Position numbers and translations under genes: made by a program. From assembly GCA_963729935.1 (NCBI GenBank), contig CAVSPW010000004.1, forward strand, positions 620,001 to 684,000: a DNA stretch of 64,000 nt, written 5' to 3'. Each line of letters opens with the position of its first letter. Positions within the stretch are counted from its first letter, which is position 1. Under the pieces are notes generated by a model. The model searched no databases and was not told the origin of the DNA. It saw only the letters and a program-made list of their open reading frames with translations. This document shows, in pieces, positions 8,677 to 20,082 of this stretch. The stretch is from CAIKMD01 sp963729935 (GTDB taxonomy: Bacteria; Pseudomonadota; Alphaproteobacteria; ATCC43930; CGMCC-115725).

Positions 8677-9384
8677 ATGGTTGCAACCGGGGAAACGACC
8701 AAGGACAGGCTGCTGCGGACCGCCGAGCAGCTCTTCGCCGAATACGGCATCGAGGCGGTAACGCCGCGCCAGATCGCTCTCGCCGCCGGGCAGCTCAACC
8801 AATCCGCGATCCGGTATCATTTCGGCACCAAGGAAGCGCTGATCGAGACCCTGCTCGCGCGCCGGATCGCCGAGATCAACCAGCGCCGGCGTACAATGAT
8901 GAGCGCGATCGAACGCGAGGGCCGGCACGACGATCCGCGGGCATTGGTCGGCGCGATCGCGATCCCGCTCGCCGAGAAAATTCACGCGACGCCCGAAGGC
9001 GGCGCCTATGTCCGCTTTCTCGCGCATCTCTTCGCCGACCGGCAGCGTCGCGACGTCCTGATCGCGCGCGGCCGCGAGGCCGCGCTGCTGCGGCGGATCT
9101 ACAAGGCGCTGCGCGCGCTCACGCCCGATCTGCCCGAACTCATCTGGAACGAGCGGTTGCGGCTGGTCGTGGGCGGCATCATCCATGCGCTCGCGGATCG
9201 AGAGCGCATGCGCCTCGCCGGCGACCCCGAGACGCACGCCCTGCCCGAGGCCGCCTTCGTCGGCAATCTCATCGATGCCGGCGTCGCGATCCTGAGCGCG
9301 CCGATTTCGCCGACGACCCTGGGCGGAATCGTGCCGCCGAACGAATCTGCCCCGAAGGAGAAAGCCGATGCTGCTCACCGCTAA
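8677..9384 (+). CDS. TetR/AcrR family transcriptional regulator
   Basis: A 235-residue regulator. The N-terminal helix-turn-helix is clear: TKDRLLRTAEQLFAEYG, then VTPRQIALAAG, then NQSAIRYHFGTKEALIETLL (residues 6-60). The rest is the helical ligand-binding and dimerisation domain. The ATG at 8677 has no Shine-Dalgarno site, and an AT-rich palindrome ends just before it, so the transcript may be leaderless. Its 3' end overlaps the dioxygenase gene by 17 bases, so it probably controls that gene and the following binding-protein gene. The inducer is unknown. Confidence 0.92.
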   Translation: MVATGETTKDRLLRTAEQLFAEYGIEAVTPRQIALAAGQLNQSAIRYHFGTKEALIETLLARRIAEINQRRRTMMSAIEREGRHDDPRALVGAIAIPLAEKIHATPEGGAYVRFLAHLFADRQRRDVLIARGREAALLRRIYKALRALTPDLPELIWNERLRLVVGGIIHALADRERMRLAGDPETHALPEAAFVGNLIDAGVAILSAPISPTTLGGIVPPNESAPKEKADAAHR

Positions 9385-10246
9385 CCGCAAGCCGGGCGAA
9401 ACCGCGAGCGGTCCGCTCGAGGTGATCCGACGCGGCGCCACCATCGGCGCCGAGATCCGCGGCGTCGATTTCAGCCGCCCGATCGAGGCGGCAACGATCG
9501 CGGCGCTTCACGACGCGCTGATGCAGCATCAAGTCGTCTTTTTCCGCGATGCGGCCATGACCCCGGCGCAGCATGTCGCCTTCGGCCGTCATTTCGGCGA
9601 GCTCACGGTGCATCCCTTCGTGCCGCATCTCGAAGAATTTCCGGAAATCGTCGTGCTCGACAATCACGAAGACAACCCGGTCTTCTCGACCGACCATTGG
9701 CATTCCGACGAGACGTTCCGCGTCACGCCGCCGATGGGCTCGATCCTGCGCTGCATCCGCAAGCCCGAGACCGGCGGCGAGACGCTCTGGGCCGATATGT
9801 ATGCGGCTTACGAGAATCTCAGCGACAAGATGCAGCTTTTCCTGTCCGGGCTCGAGGCGATCCACGATTTCAAGAATTTCCGCCACAAATTCGATCATCT
9901 GCCGCCGCGCGAGCGCCACGCCAAGCTTGCCGAGATGGAAGAGGAATTGCCCAACCCGGCGCATCCGCTCATCCGCACCCATCCGGTGACCGGGCGCAAG
10001 GCGCTCTTCGTGAACGAGCAATTCACCGTCGCCATCAAAGGCATGCGCGAGGATGAGAGCCGCACCCTCTTGGATTTTCTTTTCGTCCAGTCGCGCATTC
10101 CGGAATACCAGTTCCGCTTCCATTGGGAGGTGAATTCGATGGTGTTTTGGGACAACCGGCCGACCCAGCATTACGCGGCCAACGATTATTATCCGCAGCG
10201 CCGGACCATGCACCGCGTCACGATCAAGGGCGACAAGCCCTTCTGA
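9368..10246 (+). CDS. TauD/TfdA family Fe(II)/2-oxoglutarate dioxygenase
   Basis: A 292-residue cytoplasmic dioxygenase. The iron-binding triad is visible: H112 and D114 in DHWHSDETF, and the distal H268 in NRPTQHYAANDYYP, followed by the Arg/His-rich RRTMHRVTIKG that binds 2-oxoglutarate. GGETLWADMYAAYENLSD is typical of the TauD/TfdA family. The ATG lies inside the 3' end of the tetR-type gene with GGAGAAAG ahead of it. An SsuA/TauA-type binding protein follows, which suggests a sulfonate, sulfate ester or phenoxyacid-like substrate, but the family is broad. Confidence 0.9.
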   Translation: MLLTANRKPGETASGPLEVIRRGATIGAEIRGVDFSRPIEAATIAALHDALMQHQVVFFRDAAMTPAQHVAFGRHFGELTVHPFVPHLEEFPEIVVLDNHEDNPVFSTDHWHSDETFRVTPPMGSILRCIRKPETGGETLWADMYAAYENLSDKMQLFLSGLEAIHDFKNFRHKFDHLPPRERHAKLAEMEEELPNPAHPLIRTHPVTGRKALFVNEQFTVAIKGMREDESRTLLDFLFVQSRIPEYQFRFHWEVNSMVFWDNRPTQHYAANDYYPQRRTMHRVTIKGDKPF

Positions 10247-10314
10247 CCTGCTGCGGCGCGGCTCAACGAGGCCCCGGCGAAGCCGGAGAAACGTCGAACG
10301 GGAGGACAACGGAA

Positions 10315-11343
10315 ATGACGCAGAATTTTGCCCGCCGCGGCCTGGCGCTTATCGCCATTGTTATCGGGGCGTTCGTCGCATTGTCGGCCGCCGCGGCGAG
10401 CGCCGATCCGCTCGAGATCCGGATCGCCTGGACGACCGTCCCCGGCCAGCTGACGCCCGTGCTCTTCGCCAAGACCGACCTGCTGAAACATGAGGGCACC
10501 TCCTACGTCGTGAAGCATTTCCATTTCGCCGGCAGCGGCCCGATGGTAAGCGCCTTGGCCTCGGGCGACCTCGACATCGCTCAGCTTGCACCCTCCTCCC
10601 TCGGCTTCGCGATCGAGAACGCGCATATCGCGGACATCAAGGTCATCACCGACGGCTATCAGGACGGGGTCGACGGCCATTATTCCTGCGTGTTTCTGGT
10701 GCGCAAGGACAGCCCCATCAAAACCATCGAGGGTTTGCGCGGCAAGGTGGTCGGCGTCAACGCGTTCGGCGGCGCGATCGACATCGCGGCGCGCGCGATG
10801 CTGCGCACGCATCATCTCGAAGCCAACAAGGATTACACCATGGTCGAGGGCGCCTTTCCCAACCTCGCCCCGATGCTGGAACAGGAAAAAGTCGATCTCA
10901 TCGGCTTAGTCCTGCCTTTTTCGGAGGCCGCCGAAAAGCGGGGCGAGGTGCGGACGCTTTTCCACATGAAGGACGCGCTCGGCACGACGCAGATGCTGTT
11001 CAACGTCGCGCGGGGCTCGTTCCTGGCAAAGAACCGCGCCGCGCTCGCGGATTTCTTCGAAGATTACGTGCGGGCCCAGCGTTGGTTCCTCGATCCGGCA
11101 AATCGCGCGCAGGCGGTCAAGTCCGTCGCCGATTTCAACAAGCGTCCGGAAAGCGTCTTTGCCTCCTATCTCTTCACGCCGGCGGATTTCCACCGCGATC
11201 CGAATGCCCGCCCTAATCTCGCGGCGTTGCAGCGCAATATGGCGCAATTGAGGGAGCTGGGGTTCCTCAAGACCGCAATCGACGTCAAGCGCTATGCCGA
11301 TCTGAGCTTCATCGACGATGCGGTCAAGACTCTGAAAAACTAG
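10315..11343 (+). CDS. NMT1/SsuA-type ABC substrate-binding protein
   Basis: This protein has 342 residues counted from the ATG at 10315, which is preceded by GGGAGG at 10300-10305. A signal peptide ends near ALSAAAASA. The mature protein has the family features: FHFAGSGPMVSALASGDLDIAQL, FLVRKDSPIKTIEGLRGKVV and a second lobe beginning near AFPNLAPML. It is a clear paralogue of the protein at 52400-53431 (shared FAG-x-PM, RKDSPIKT, GAIDIAARAMLR against SAVDIAMRVMLR, and LGFLKTAIDVKRYADL). No permease or ATPase is adjacent. The dioxygenase upstream hints at an organosulfur ligand. Confidence 0.88.
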   Translation: MTQNFARRGLALIAIVIGAFVALSAAAASADPLEIRIAWTTVPGQLTPVLFAKTDLLKHEGTSYVVKHFHFAGSGPMVSALASGDLDIAQLAPSSLGFAIENAHIADIKVITDGYQDGVDGHYSCVFLVRKDSPIKTIEGLRGKVVGVNAFGGAIDIAARAMLRTHHLEANKDYTMVEGAFPNLAPMLEQEKVDLIGLVLPFSEAAEKRGEVRTLFHMKDALGTTQMLFNVARGSFLAKNRAALADFFEDYVRAQRWFLDPANRAQAVKSVADFNKRPESVFASYLFTPADFHRDPNARPNLAALQRNMAQLRELGFLKTAIDVKRYADLSFIDDAVKTLKN

Positions 11344-11512
11344 CGGCGGCGCCATCGAAGCGGAGGGCGGGCGCGGGCGGCGGGCGCGCGTTTTTGGCGC
11401 CCCATGGCGCTTGGCACCAGCTCAGCGGCAAGGATTTCTTAACCAGTCTGAACGCAAAATATGGCCCTTATTTCAGGCGCCTGCAGCACATCTTCCCTGG
11501 TGGATCTTCCGC

Positions 11513-14011
<2,499 letters not shown>

Positions 14012-14024
14012 ACCGCCGCCCCGT

Positions 14025-15704
14025 CTAGCCGCCTGCCTTGGCGTAACTGTCGCGCAGGCCGATGGTGCGGTTGAAGACCAGCCGGCCCGCGCTCGAATCC
14101 GGATCCGCGCAGAAATATCCCTGGCGCTCGAACTGAACCGCCGTGCCGATCGCGGCCTGAGCGAGCGCCGGCTCGAGCCGGGCGCCTGCCAGCACTTCGA
14201 GCGAATTCGGGTTGATATCGGCCAAGAGATCGCTGCCCGCGCCCGGATCGGGTCGGGTGAAAAGCGGATTGTAGAGCCGGATTTCCGCCGGCTCGGAACG
14301 TGCCGCGTCGACCCAATGGAGCGTCGCCTGCACCTTGCGCCCGTCAGGCGCATTACCGCCGCGCGTCGCCGGATCATAGGTACAGCGCAGCTCGACCACC
14401 TCGCCGCTCGCGTTCTTCACCACCTCGCGGCAGGTGACGAAATAGGCGTAGCGCAGCCGCACTTCTTTGCCGGGCGAAAGGCGGAAGAATTTCTTGGGCG
14501 GATTCTCCATGAAATCCTCGCGCTCGACGAAGAGCTCGCGCCCGAACGGAATCCGCCGCGAGCCGGCCGAGGGATCCTCCGGATTGTTGATCGCGTCGAG
14601 TTCCTCGCTCTGCCCTTCCGGGTAGTTCTCGATCACGATCTTCAAGGGCCGCAGCACCGCCATCCGGCGTAACGCGGTTCGATTGAGATGGTTGCGCACG
14701 GCGTGCTCGTACATCTGGATATCGACGACGCTGTTGGCCCGTGCGACGCCGGCCATCTTGACGAATTCGCGCAAGGCTTCGGGCGGCACGCCGCGCCGCC
14801 GCAAGCCCGCCAAAGTCGGCATCCGCGGATCGTCCCAGCCCGAAACGCGCCCCTCGCGCACGAGCTGCAAGAGAAAGCGCTTCGACATCACCGTATAGCC
14901 GAGATTGAGGCGCGCGAATTCGTATTGGCGCGGCCGCGACGGCACGGGGAGATTCTCGATCAGCCAGTCATAGAGCGGCCGGTGATCCTCGAATTCGAGC
15001 GTGCAGATCGAATGGGTCACGCCCTCGATCGCGTCGGACTGGCCATGCGCGAAATCATAGGTCGGATAGATGCACCATGTCTTGCCGGTGCGCGGATGCT
15101 CCTGGTGCAGAATGCGATAAAGCACCGGATCGCGCAGATTGATGTTGCCGGACGTCATGTCGATCTTGGCGCGCAGGACGCGCGCGCCGTTCGGGAACGC
15201 GCCCGCCTTCATGCGCCGGAGAAGGTCGAGATTGACCTCGGCGCTGCGCTGGCGATAAGGGCTCTCGCGCCCCGGCTCGGTCAAGGTGCCGCGCATCGCA
15301 TGCAGCTCGTCGGCGCTCGAATCGTCGACATAGGCCTTGCCCGATAAGACCAGATGCTCGGCCCAGAGATAGAGCTGATCGAAATAATCCGAGGCGTGAT
15401 GGAGATGCGGGCCCCAATCGAAGCCGAGCCAGCGCACGTCGCGCTCGATCGCATCGATATATTCCTGCTCTTCCTTCGTGGGGTTGGTGTCGTCGAAGCG
15501 AAGATTGCAATGCCCGCCGAATTCCGCGGCGATGCCGAAATTGAGACAGATCGATTTGGCGTGGCCGATATGGAGATACCCGTTCGGCTCGGGCGGAAAG
15601 CGCGTCACCACGCTCGCGTATTTCTTGGCCTCGAGATCGGCCGCGACGATATCGCGGATGAAATCGCGGCCGGGCTCGGCAGCGGGAAGTTCTTTTTCGC
15701 TCAT
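14025..15704 (-). CDS. glnS: glutaminyl-tRNA synthetase
   Basis: A 559-residue class I synthetase that charges tRNA-Gln directly. The N-terminal PPEPNGYLHIGHAKSI carries the HIGH motif, FDDTNPTKEEQEYIDAI is the GlnRS/GluRS family signature, and VMSKR is the KMSKS equivalent. The C-terminal half is the two-barrel anticodon-binding domain (FVEREDFMENPPKKFFRLS, LRYAYFVTC), which separates GlnRS from bacterial GluRS. The gene is 9 bases downstream of nadE and likely cotranscribed with it. Many alphaproteobacteria use GatCAB transamidation instead, so its presence helps to place the organism. Confidence 0.95.
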   Translation of the reverse strand: MSEKELPAAEPGRDFIRDIVAADLEAKKYASVVTRFPPEPNGYLHIGHAKSICLNFGIAAEFGGHCNLRFDDTNPTKEEQEYIDAIERDVRWLGFDWGPHLHHASDYFDQLYLWAEHLVLSGKAYVDDSSADELHAMRGTLTEPGRESPYRQRSAEVNLDLLRRMKAGAFPNGARVLRAKIDMTSGNINLRDPVLYRILHQEHPRTGKTWCIYPTYDFAHGQSDAIEGVTHSICTLEFEDHRPLYDWLIENLPVPSRPRQYEFARLNLGYTVMSKRFLLQLVREGRVSGWDDPRMPTLAGLRRRGVPPEALREFVKMAGVARANSVVDIQMYEHAVRNHLNRTALRRMAVLRPLKIVIENYPEGQSEELDAINNPEDPSAGSRRIPFGRELFVEREDFMENPPKKFFRLSPGKEVRLRYAYFVTCREVVKNASGEVVELRCTYDPATRGGNAPDGRKVQATLHWVDAARSEPAEIRLYNPLFTRPDPGAGSDLLADINPNSLEVLAGARLEPALAQAAIGTAVQFERQGYFCADPDSSAGRLVFNRTIGLRDSYAKAGG

Positions 15705-15713
15705 GCGGATTTT

Positions 15714-17438
15714 CTACGAAGATGAGGGAATGGGTGTCGGCGCGCGCGGCGCGGGCGAAGCTTCAGTGGCGCCGCGCGCATCGCTGGCTTCCTCGAAGGC
15801 GTTGACGATCGGGTAGCGCCGGTCGCGCCCGAAAGCGCGGCGCGTGATCTTGACGCCGGGCGGCGCCTGGCGGCGCTTGTATTCGGCGCGGTCGAGCATC
15901 CGGCGCACCCGGCGCACGGTTTCTTCCTTGTGGCCGCGCGCGATGATCGCGCTCAAGGGCATCTCGTTCTCCACCAGGCATTCGAGGATGTCGTCGAGAT
16001 CCTTATAGGGCGGCAAGGTGTCCTGGTCGGTCTGGTTGGGTTTCAATTCGGCGGAAGGCGGCTTGTCGATGACGCGCTCGGGCATGACCGGTCCCGAGGG
16101 TCCGAGCATCCCCGGCAGGCGCCGCTCGTTGCGCCAGCGCGCCAGCGCGAAGACCGTCATCTTGTAGACGTCTTTCAAGACCGAGAACCCGCCGCACATA
16201 TCGCCGTAAAGCGTCGAATAGCCGACCGACATCTCGGATTTGTTGCCGGTCGAGACCACCATCCAGCCGAATTTGTTGGAGAGCGCCATCAAGCTCATGC
16301 CGCGAATGCGCGCCTGGATGTTCTCCTCGGTGATGTCGGGGTTGTTGCCCGCAAAGGACGGCGCCAGCATCGCGCGATAGGCCTCCATCGCCGGCCCGAT
16401 ATCGATCGTGCGCAGCTCGCAGCCGAGGAACTCCGCCACCTCGGCGGCATCCTCGAGGCTGGCCTTCGAGGTGTAGGGCGACGGCATCATCACGCAATGG
16501 ACGCGATCGGCGCCCAGCGCATCGACCGCGACCGCCGCCGTCAGCGCCGAGTCGATGCCGCCCGAGAGGCCCAGCACCACGCCGTTGAAGCCGTTCTTGC
16601 GCACATAATCCGACAGCCCGAGCACCATGGCGTGATAGATCGCGGCGAGTCTCTCGCCGCGCGGGGTCACCACGCCGGGTTCGACGTCCCAGCCCTGACC
16701 GTGACGCCGCCAGCGCGTCGCGACCAGCGCATTGAGCCATTCCGGCGCCTGTACCTTGAGCGCTCCGGCGGCGTCGAGCGCGAAAGAGGCGCCATCGAAG
16801 ACGAGCTCGTCCTGGCCGCCGACCTGATTGACGTAGAGCAGCGGCAGGCCGGTTTCCTTGACGCGTGCCTGCGCGAGGCTGAGGCGCTCGCCGAGCTTGT
16901 CGCTTTCATAAGGAGAGCCGTTGAGAACGATCAGCAATTCCGCGCCGCTTTCGCCCAGGGTCTCGCTCGCGTCGGGATACCACATATCCTCGCACACCAT
17001 GACGCCGAGCCGGACGCCGTTCAGCACAATGGGCCCGGGACAAGGTCCGGCGGCGAAGACGCGCTTCTCGTCGAAGACGCCGTAATTGGGGAGCTCGTGC
17101 TTGAAGCGCAGCGCCGCGACCTCGCCGCCCGTCAGCAACGCCGCCGCATTGTAGAGCTTGCCATCCTGGCGCCACGGCGTGCCCAGCAGCACCGCCGGCC
17201 CGTCCTTGACCGCGCGCGCGAAGTCCCGCACCGCCGCTTCGCAGGCATCGATGAAAGCCGGCTTCAGCACCAGATCCTCAGGCGGATAGCCGGCGACGAA
17301 GAGCTCCGACGCGACCACCAGATCGGCATGCGCGGCCTGCGCCTCATGCCACGCGTCTTTAAGGCGGCCGAGATTGCCCGCGATATCGCCCACGGTCGGG
17401 TCGAGCTGGGCGATGGCGATGGACAGCGAATCGGTCAT
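15714..17438 (-). CDS. nadE: glutamine-dependent NAD+ synthetase
   Basis: A 574-residue two-domain enzyme that makes NAD+ from deamido-NAD+, ATP and glutamine. The N-terminal nitrilase-type glutaminase has its Glu in VVASELFVAGYPPEDL, its Lys in RFKHELPNYGVFDEKRVF and its Cys in GVMVCEDMWYPD. The C-terminal synthetase starts near residue 270 with the P-loop GVVLGLSGGIDSALTAAVAV and includes STGNKSEMSVGYSTLYGD. Length and domain order match the eukaryote-like long form typical of alphaproteobacteria. First gene of the nadE-glnS unit. Confidence 0.96.
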   Translation of the reverse strand: MTDSLSIAIAQLDPTVGDIAGNLGRLKDAWHEAQAAHADLVVASELFVAGYPPEDLVLKPAFIDACEAAVRDFARAVKDGPAVLLGTPWRQDGKLYNAAALLTGGEVAALRFKHELPNYGVFDEKRVFAAGPCPGPIVLNGVRLGVMVCEDMWYPDASETLGESGAELLIVLNGSPYESDKLGERLSLAQARVKETGLPLLYVNQVGGQDELVFDGASFALDAAGALKVQAPEWLNALVATRWRRHGQGWDVEPGVVTPRGERLAAIYHAMVLGLSDYVRKNGFNGVVLGLSGGIDSALTAAVAVDALGADRVHCVMMPSPYTSKASLEDAAEVAEFLGCELRTIDIGPAMEAYRAMLAPSFAGNNPDITEENIQARIRGMSLMALSNKFGWMVVSTGNKSEMSVGYSTLYGDMCGGFSVLKDVYKMTVFALARWRNERRLPGMLGPSGPVMPERVIDKPPSAELKPNQTDQDTLPPYKDLDDILECLVENEMPLSAIIARGHKEETVRRVRRMLDRAEYKRRQAPPGVKITRRAFGRDRRYPIVNAFEEASDARGATEASPAPRAPTPIPSSS

Positions 17439-17536
17439 GGGCGTTGACCTAAAGCTTGAGGGGCCGAACGCGGCCTGTCAATCAGGGGGAAGACACGCCA
17501 GTATTTGTTCTGAACTCCAAGCAGGACCAGCCGCCT

Positions 17537-18340
17537 TCACCCGCCCTCGTGGAGCACCGATTGGCGTACGTCTTCCTCGATCAGGCTCCAGATGTGGTCG
17601 ACATAGCGCACGAATTCAGGTGTGCGTTTGAGGCCCAGGGCGCGCGGCCGCGGCAGGTCGATGTTCACGATCTCGCGCAGCCGCCCCGGCCGGCGCGCGA
17701 AGACCAGGACGCGGTCGGACAAGAACACGGCCTCGTCGATCTGATGGGTGACGAAGAGCACGGTCTTGCGTCCCTGCTCCCAGATGCGGATCAATTCGGT
17801 CTGCATGATCTCGCGCGTCTGCGCGTCGAGCGAGGCGAAGGGCTCGTCCATCAGGAGAATCTTCGGATCGACCGCGAGCGCGCGCGCGAGGTTGACGCGC
17901 TGGCGCATGCCGCCCGAAAGCTGGCGCGGGAAATAGTGCTCGAATCCGGCAAGACCGACCAGTTTCAAGAGATCGAGCGTGCGGCTCTTCGCTTGGGGCG
18001 AATTGGTGCCCGCGACCTCGGGACCGATCAGCGCGTTGTTCAGCACCGTGCGCCAGGGGAGGAGATTGTCGCTCTGAAAGACGAAGCCGCGATCGATGCC
18101 CGGTTGCTTGACGAGATTCCCGTCGATGCGGACCTCGCCCGCATTCGCCTCTTCGAGCCCCGCGACGATGCGCAGGAAGGTGGTCTTCCCGCAACCCGAG
18201 GGACCGACGATGGAGATGAATTCGCCGTCCGCGATCTCGATCCCGATCTGGCTCAAGACCTCGAGCGTCGCGAAATTCTTGCACAGACCCGCGACGCTGA
18301 GCTTGGGAATGCCACCTGTCACGGATCTTCCTTCGGCCAT
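17537..18340 (-). CDS. ABC transporter ATP-binding protein, nitrate/sulfonate/taurine type
   Basis: A 267-residue ATPase; the ATG at 18340 gives MAEGRSVTGG and starts right after the permease stop. Walker A is GPSGCGKTT, the Q-loop is FVFQSDNLLPW, the signature is LSGGMRQRVNLARAL, Walker B is KILLMDEPFASLD and the switch His lies in FVTHQIDEA. The sequence belongs to the SsuB/TauB group that pairs with NMT1-type binding proteins. It is the third gene of a complete importer (binding protein, permease, ATPase) in a five-gene minus-strand operon. Confidence 0.94.
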   Translation of the reverse strand: MAEGRSVTGGIPKLSVAGLCKNFATLEVLSQIGIEIADGEFISIVGPSGCGKTTFLRIVAGLEEANAGEVRIDGNLVKQPGIDRGFVFQSDNLLPWRTVLNNALIGPEVAGTNSPQAKSRTLDLLKLVGLAGFEHYFPRQLSGGMRQRVNLARALAVDPKILLMDEPFASLDAQTREIMQTELIRIWEQGRKTVLFVTHQIDEAVFLSDRVLVFARRPGRLREIVNIDLPRPRALGLKRTPEFVRYVDHIWSLIEEDVRQSVLHEGG

Positions 18341-18342
18341 CG

Positions 18343-19095
18343 CTAATCCCGCGTCCAGGGCACGAGCTTGCGCTCGATCCACGAGAAGCCCGCGGTCATC
18401 GCGATCCCCGCGCTCGCCAGCACCACGACCGCGGCAAAGAGATTGGGCATGTTGAAGGAATCGGCCGATTGGCTGATGAGCTGCCCCAGCCCCGCGCGCG
18501 ACCCGAACAACTCGGCGACGACGACGCCGATGAGGCCGCGGCCGATGCCGAGCTTCAGGCCGGCAAGCACGAAGGGCGCCGCCGAGGGCAGCGCGACCTT
18601 GACGAAGATCTGCTTCCGCGTCGCGCCGAAGCTGCGCAGCATCTCGATCAGGCGCTCGCTCGTCGTAAGCAACCCCGCCTCGGTGTTGATGACCACGGGA
18701 AAAAGCACGAGGGTGATGACCACCAGCACCTTCGACCAGATGCCGATGCCGAGCCACAGAAGAAAGAGCGGCGCCAGCGCGATCGTGGGCGTCGCGTAGA
18801 GCCCGGAGATCCACGGCTGCAAGATGCCCTTGGCGCGCTCGCTCTCTGCCATGAGCAGGCCGATCGCGATGCCCAGCACGCTGGCGATGACATAGCCCAC
18901 CGCGAACTCGGCGGCGCTGATCTCGACATGGCGGGCAAGCTGGCCGCTCAAGGCAAGCTTGACGATCGCGAGCGCGATCTGCGAGGGCGCGGCGAGAAAG
19001 AGAGTATTATCGACGGCAAGCCGGCTCGCCCCCTCCCATAGCAACAGCCCGCCCGCGATCGACAGCGTGCTGACGCCCAGACTCGGTTGCTTCAC
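18343..19095 (-). CDS. ABC transporter permease, SsuC/TauC type
   Basis: A 250-residue inner-membrane permease with about six hydrophobic segments. The BPD_transp_1 EAA loop is visible as LIEMLRSFGATRKQIF followed by VALPSAAPFVLAGLKLGIGRGLIGV. The start is a GTG at 19095 that overlaps the binding-protein stop by four bases (GTGA), so translation is coupled. It is 2 bases from the ATPase gene. Confidence 0.94.
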   Translation of the reverse strand: MKQPSLGVSTLSIAGGLLLWEGASRLAVDNTLFLAAPSQIALAIVKLALSGQLARHVEISAAEFAVGYVIASVLGIAIGLLMAESERAKGILQPWISGLYATPTIALAPLFLLWLGIGIWSKVLVVITLVLFPVVINTEAGLLTTSERLIEMLRSFGATRKQIFVKVALPSAAPFVLAGLKLGIGRGLIGVVVAELFGSRAGLGQLISQSADSFNMPNLFAAVVVLASAGIAMTAGFSWIERKLVPWTRD

Positions 19096-20072
19096 TCGAC
19101 GAGCTCCGTCAGACCCGGCATCGCCAGCTTCTCGGCGCTGACCGACCCGGTAACGTCGTGGGAGGCGCGCATGATCGCGATGAGCTTGTCGATGCTCTTG
19201 CGCGAAACCTGGCTGGTCGGCGCGAAATACTGGATCTTGCGCAGGAAATCGAGGCTCATCGCGCTGTCCTTCGGATCGATGTGGAAGTCTTTAACTCCCA
19301 TATCGATGAGCTCTTGGCGATGCTCGGGCACGTAGAACCACGCCGCGCTTTCATCCAAGGCCTTCAGCAGGCGCTTGGCCACGTCCATATGGGCGCTGGC
19401 CCAGGGACGCAAGACCTCGAGGCCGGTGAAAGGGACATCCTTCACGTAATCGATGACGAGGCCGATATTCTTGAATCCGGCCGCCTCGGCGAGGAAGCTG
19501 TAGGGCGGCAACACCATGGTCGCGTCCACCGTGCCGGATTTGAGCGCGGCGAAGCGCCCGGCCGTGGCGCCGATGACGACGATGTCGACATCGCCCGGCT
19601 TGAGGCCGTTGGCCGCCGCCATCGCGTTCCAATAGATCGCGGTGATATCGACCAGCCCGCCGAGTGCGATGGTCTTGCCCTTCAGCGCCTTGATCCCGCT
19701 GATGGTGGGTTTCGCTTCCATGCCATAGGGCGCGTTCTGGCCGATGATGCGCGCGATCGCGACATTGGTGGCGCCCTTATCCACCGCATGGATCGGCTCA
19801 GCGACGCCGGTGGTGGCGACGATGTCGAGCGACCCGGCGGTGAGCTGTTGCATGATGCCGGGCGCGGTATGAGCGAAGACGAGATCGAGGTCGATCCCCG
19901 CCTTGGCGAAGAAGCCCTTGTCGAATCCCACGTAAAAGAGCCACATCGTCCCCGTCGGCCCGCCGACGGCACCGGCATTGATCTTGTCCAGCGCGCTTGC
20001 CGCCTGCCCGTGCAGCAAGACCAGCGCCGCGGCGATCAGCGCCGCGCCGCGCCCGATCCGATTGAACATCAT
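19092..20072 (-). CDS. NMT1-type ABC substrate-binding protein
   Basis: A 326-residue periplasmic protein from the first of two adjacent ATG codons (20072 and 20069), with GGGGAGGGG immediately upstream. The signal peptide is MMFNRIGRGAALIAAALVL followed by a region ending ASA. The mature part carries GTMWLFYVGFDKGFFAKAGI, LTAGSLDIVATTGVAEPI and KPTISGIKALKGKTIALGGL, typical of SsuA/ThiY-like proteins. As the only such protein here with its own permease and ATPase, it defines the importer. The ligand is unknown; the hydrolases upstream suggest a ring amide or ureide. Confidence 0.9.
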   Translation of the reverse strand: MMFNRIGRGAALIAAALVLLHGQAASALDKINAGAVGGPTGTMWLFYVGFDKGFFAKAGIDLDLVFAHTAPGIMQQLTAGSLDIVATTGVAEPIHAVDKGATNVAIARIIGQNAPYGMEAKPTISGIKALKGKTIALGGLVDITAIYWNAMAAANGLKPGDVDIVVIGATAGRFAALKSGTVDATMVLPPYSFLAEAAGFKNIGLVIDYVKDVPFTGLEVLRPWASAHMDVAKRLLKALDESAAWFYVPEHRQELIDMGVKDFHIDPKDSAMSLDFLRKIQYFAPTSQVSRKSIDKLIAIMRASHDVTGSVSAEKLAMPGLTELVE

Positions 20073-20082
20073 CCCCTCCCCG

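Noticed and set aside
17537..18814. A longer 425-residue form of the ABC ATPase
   Set aside because: The extra N-terminal part is antisense-like sequence inside the permease gene. The ATG at 18340 directly follows the permease stop.
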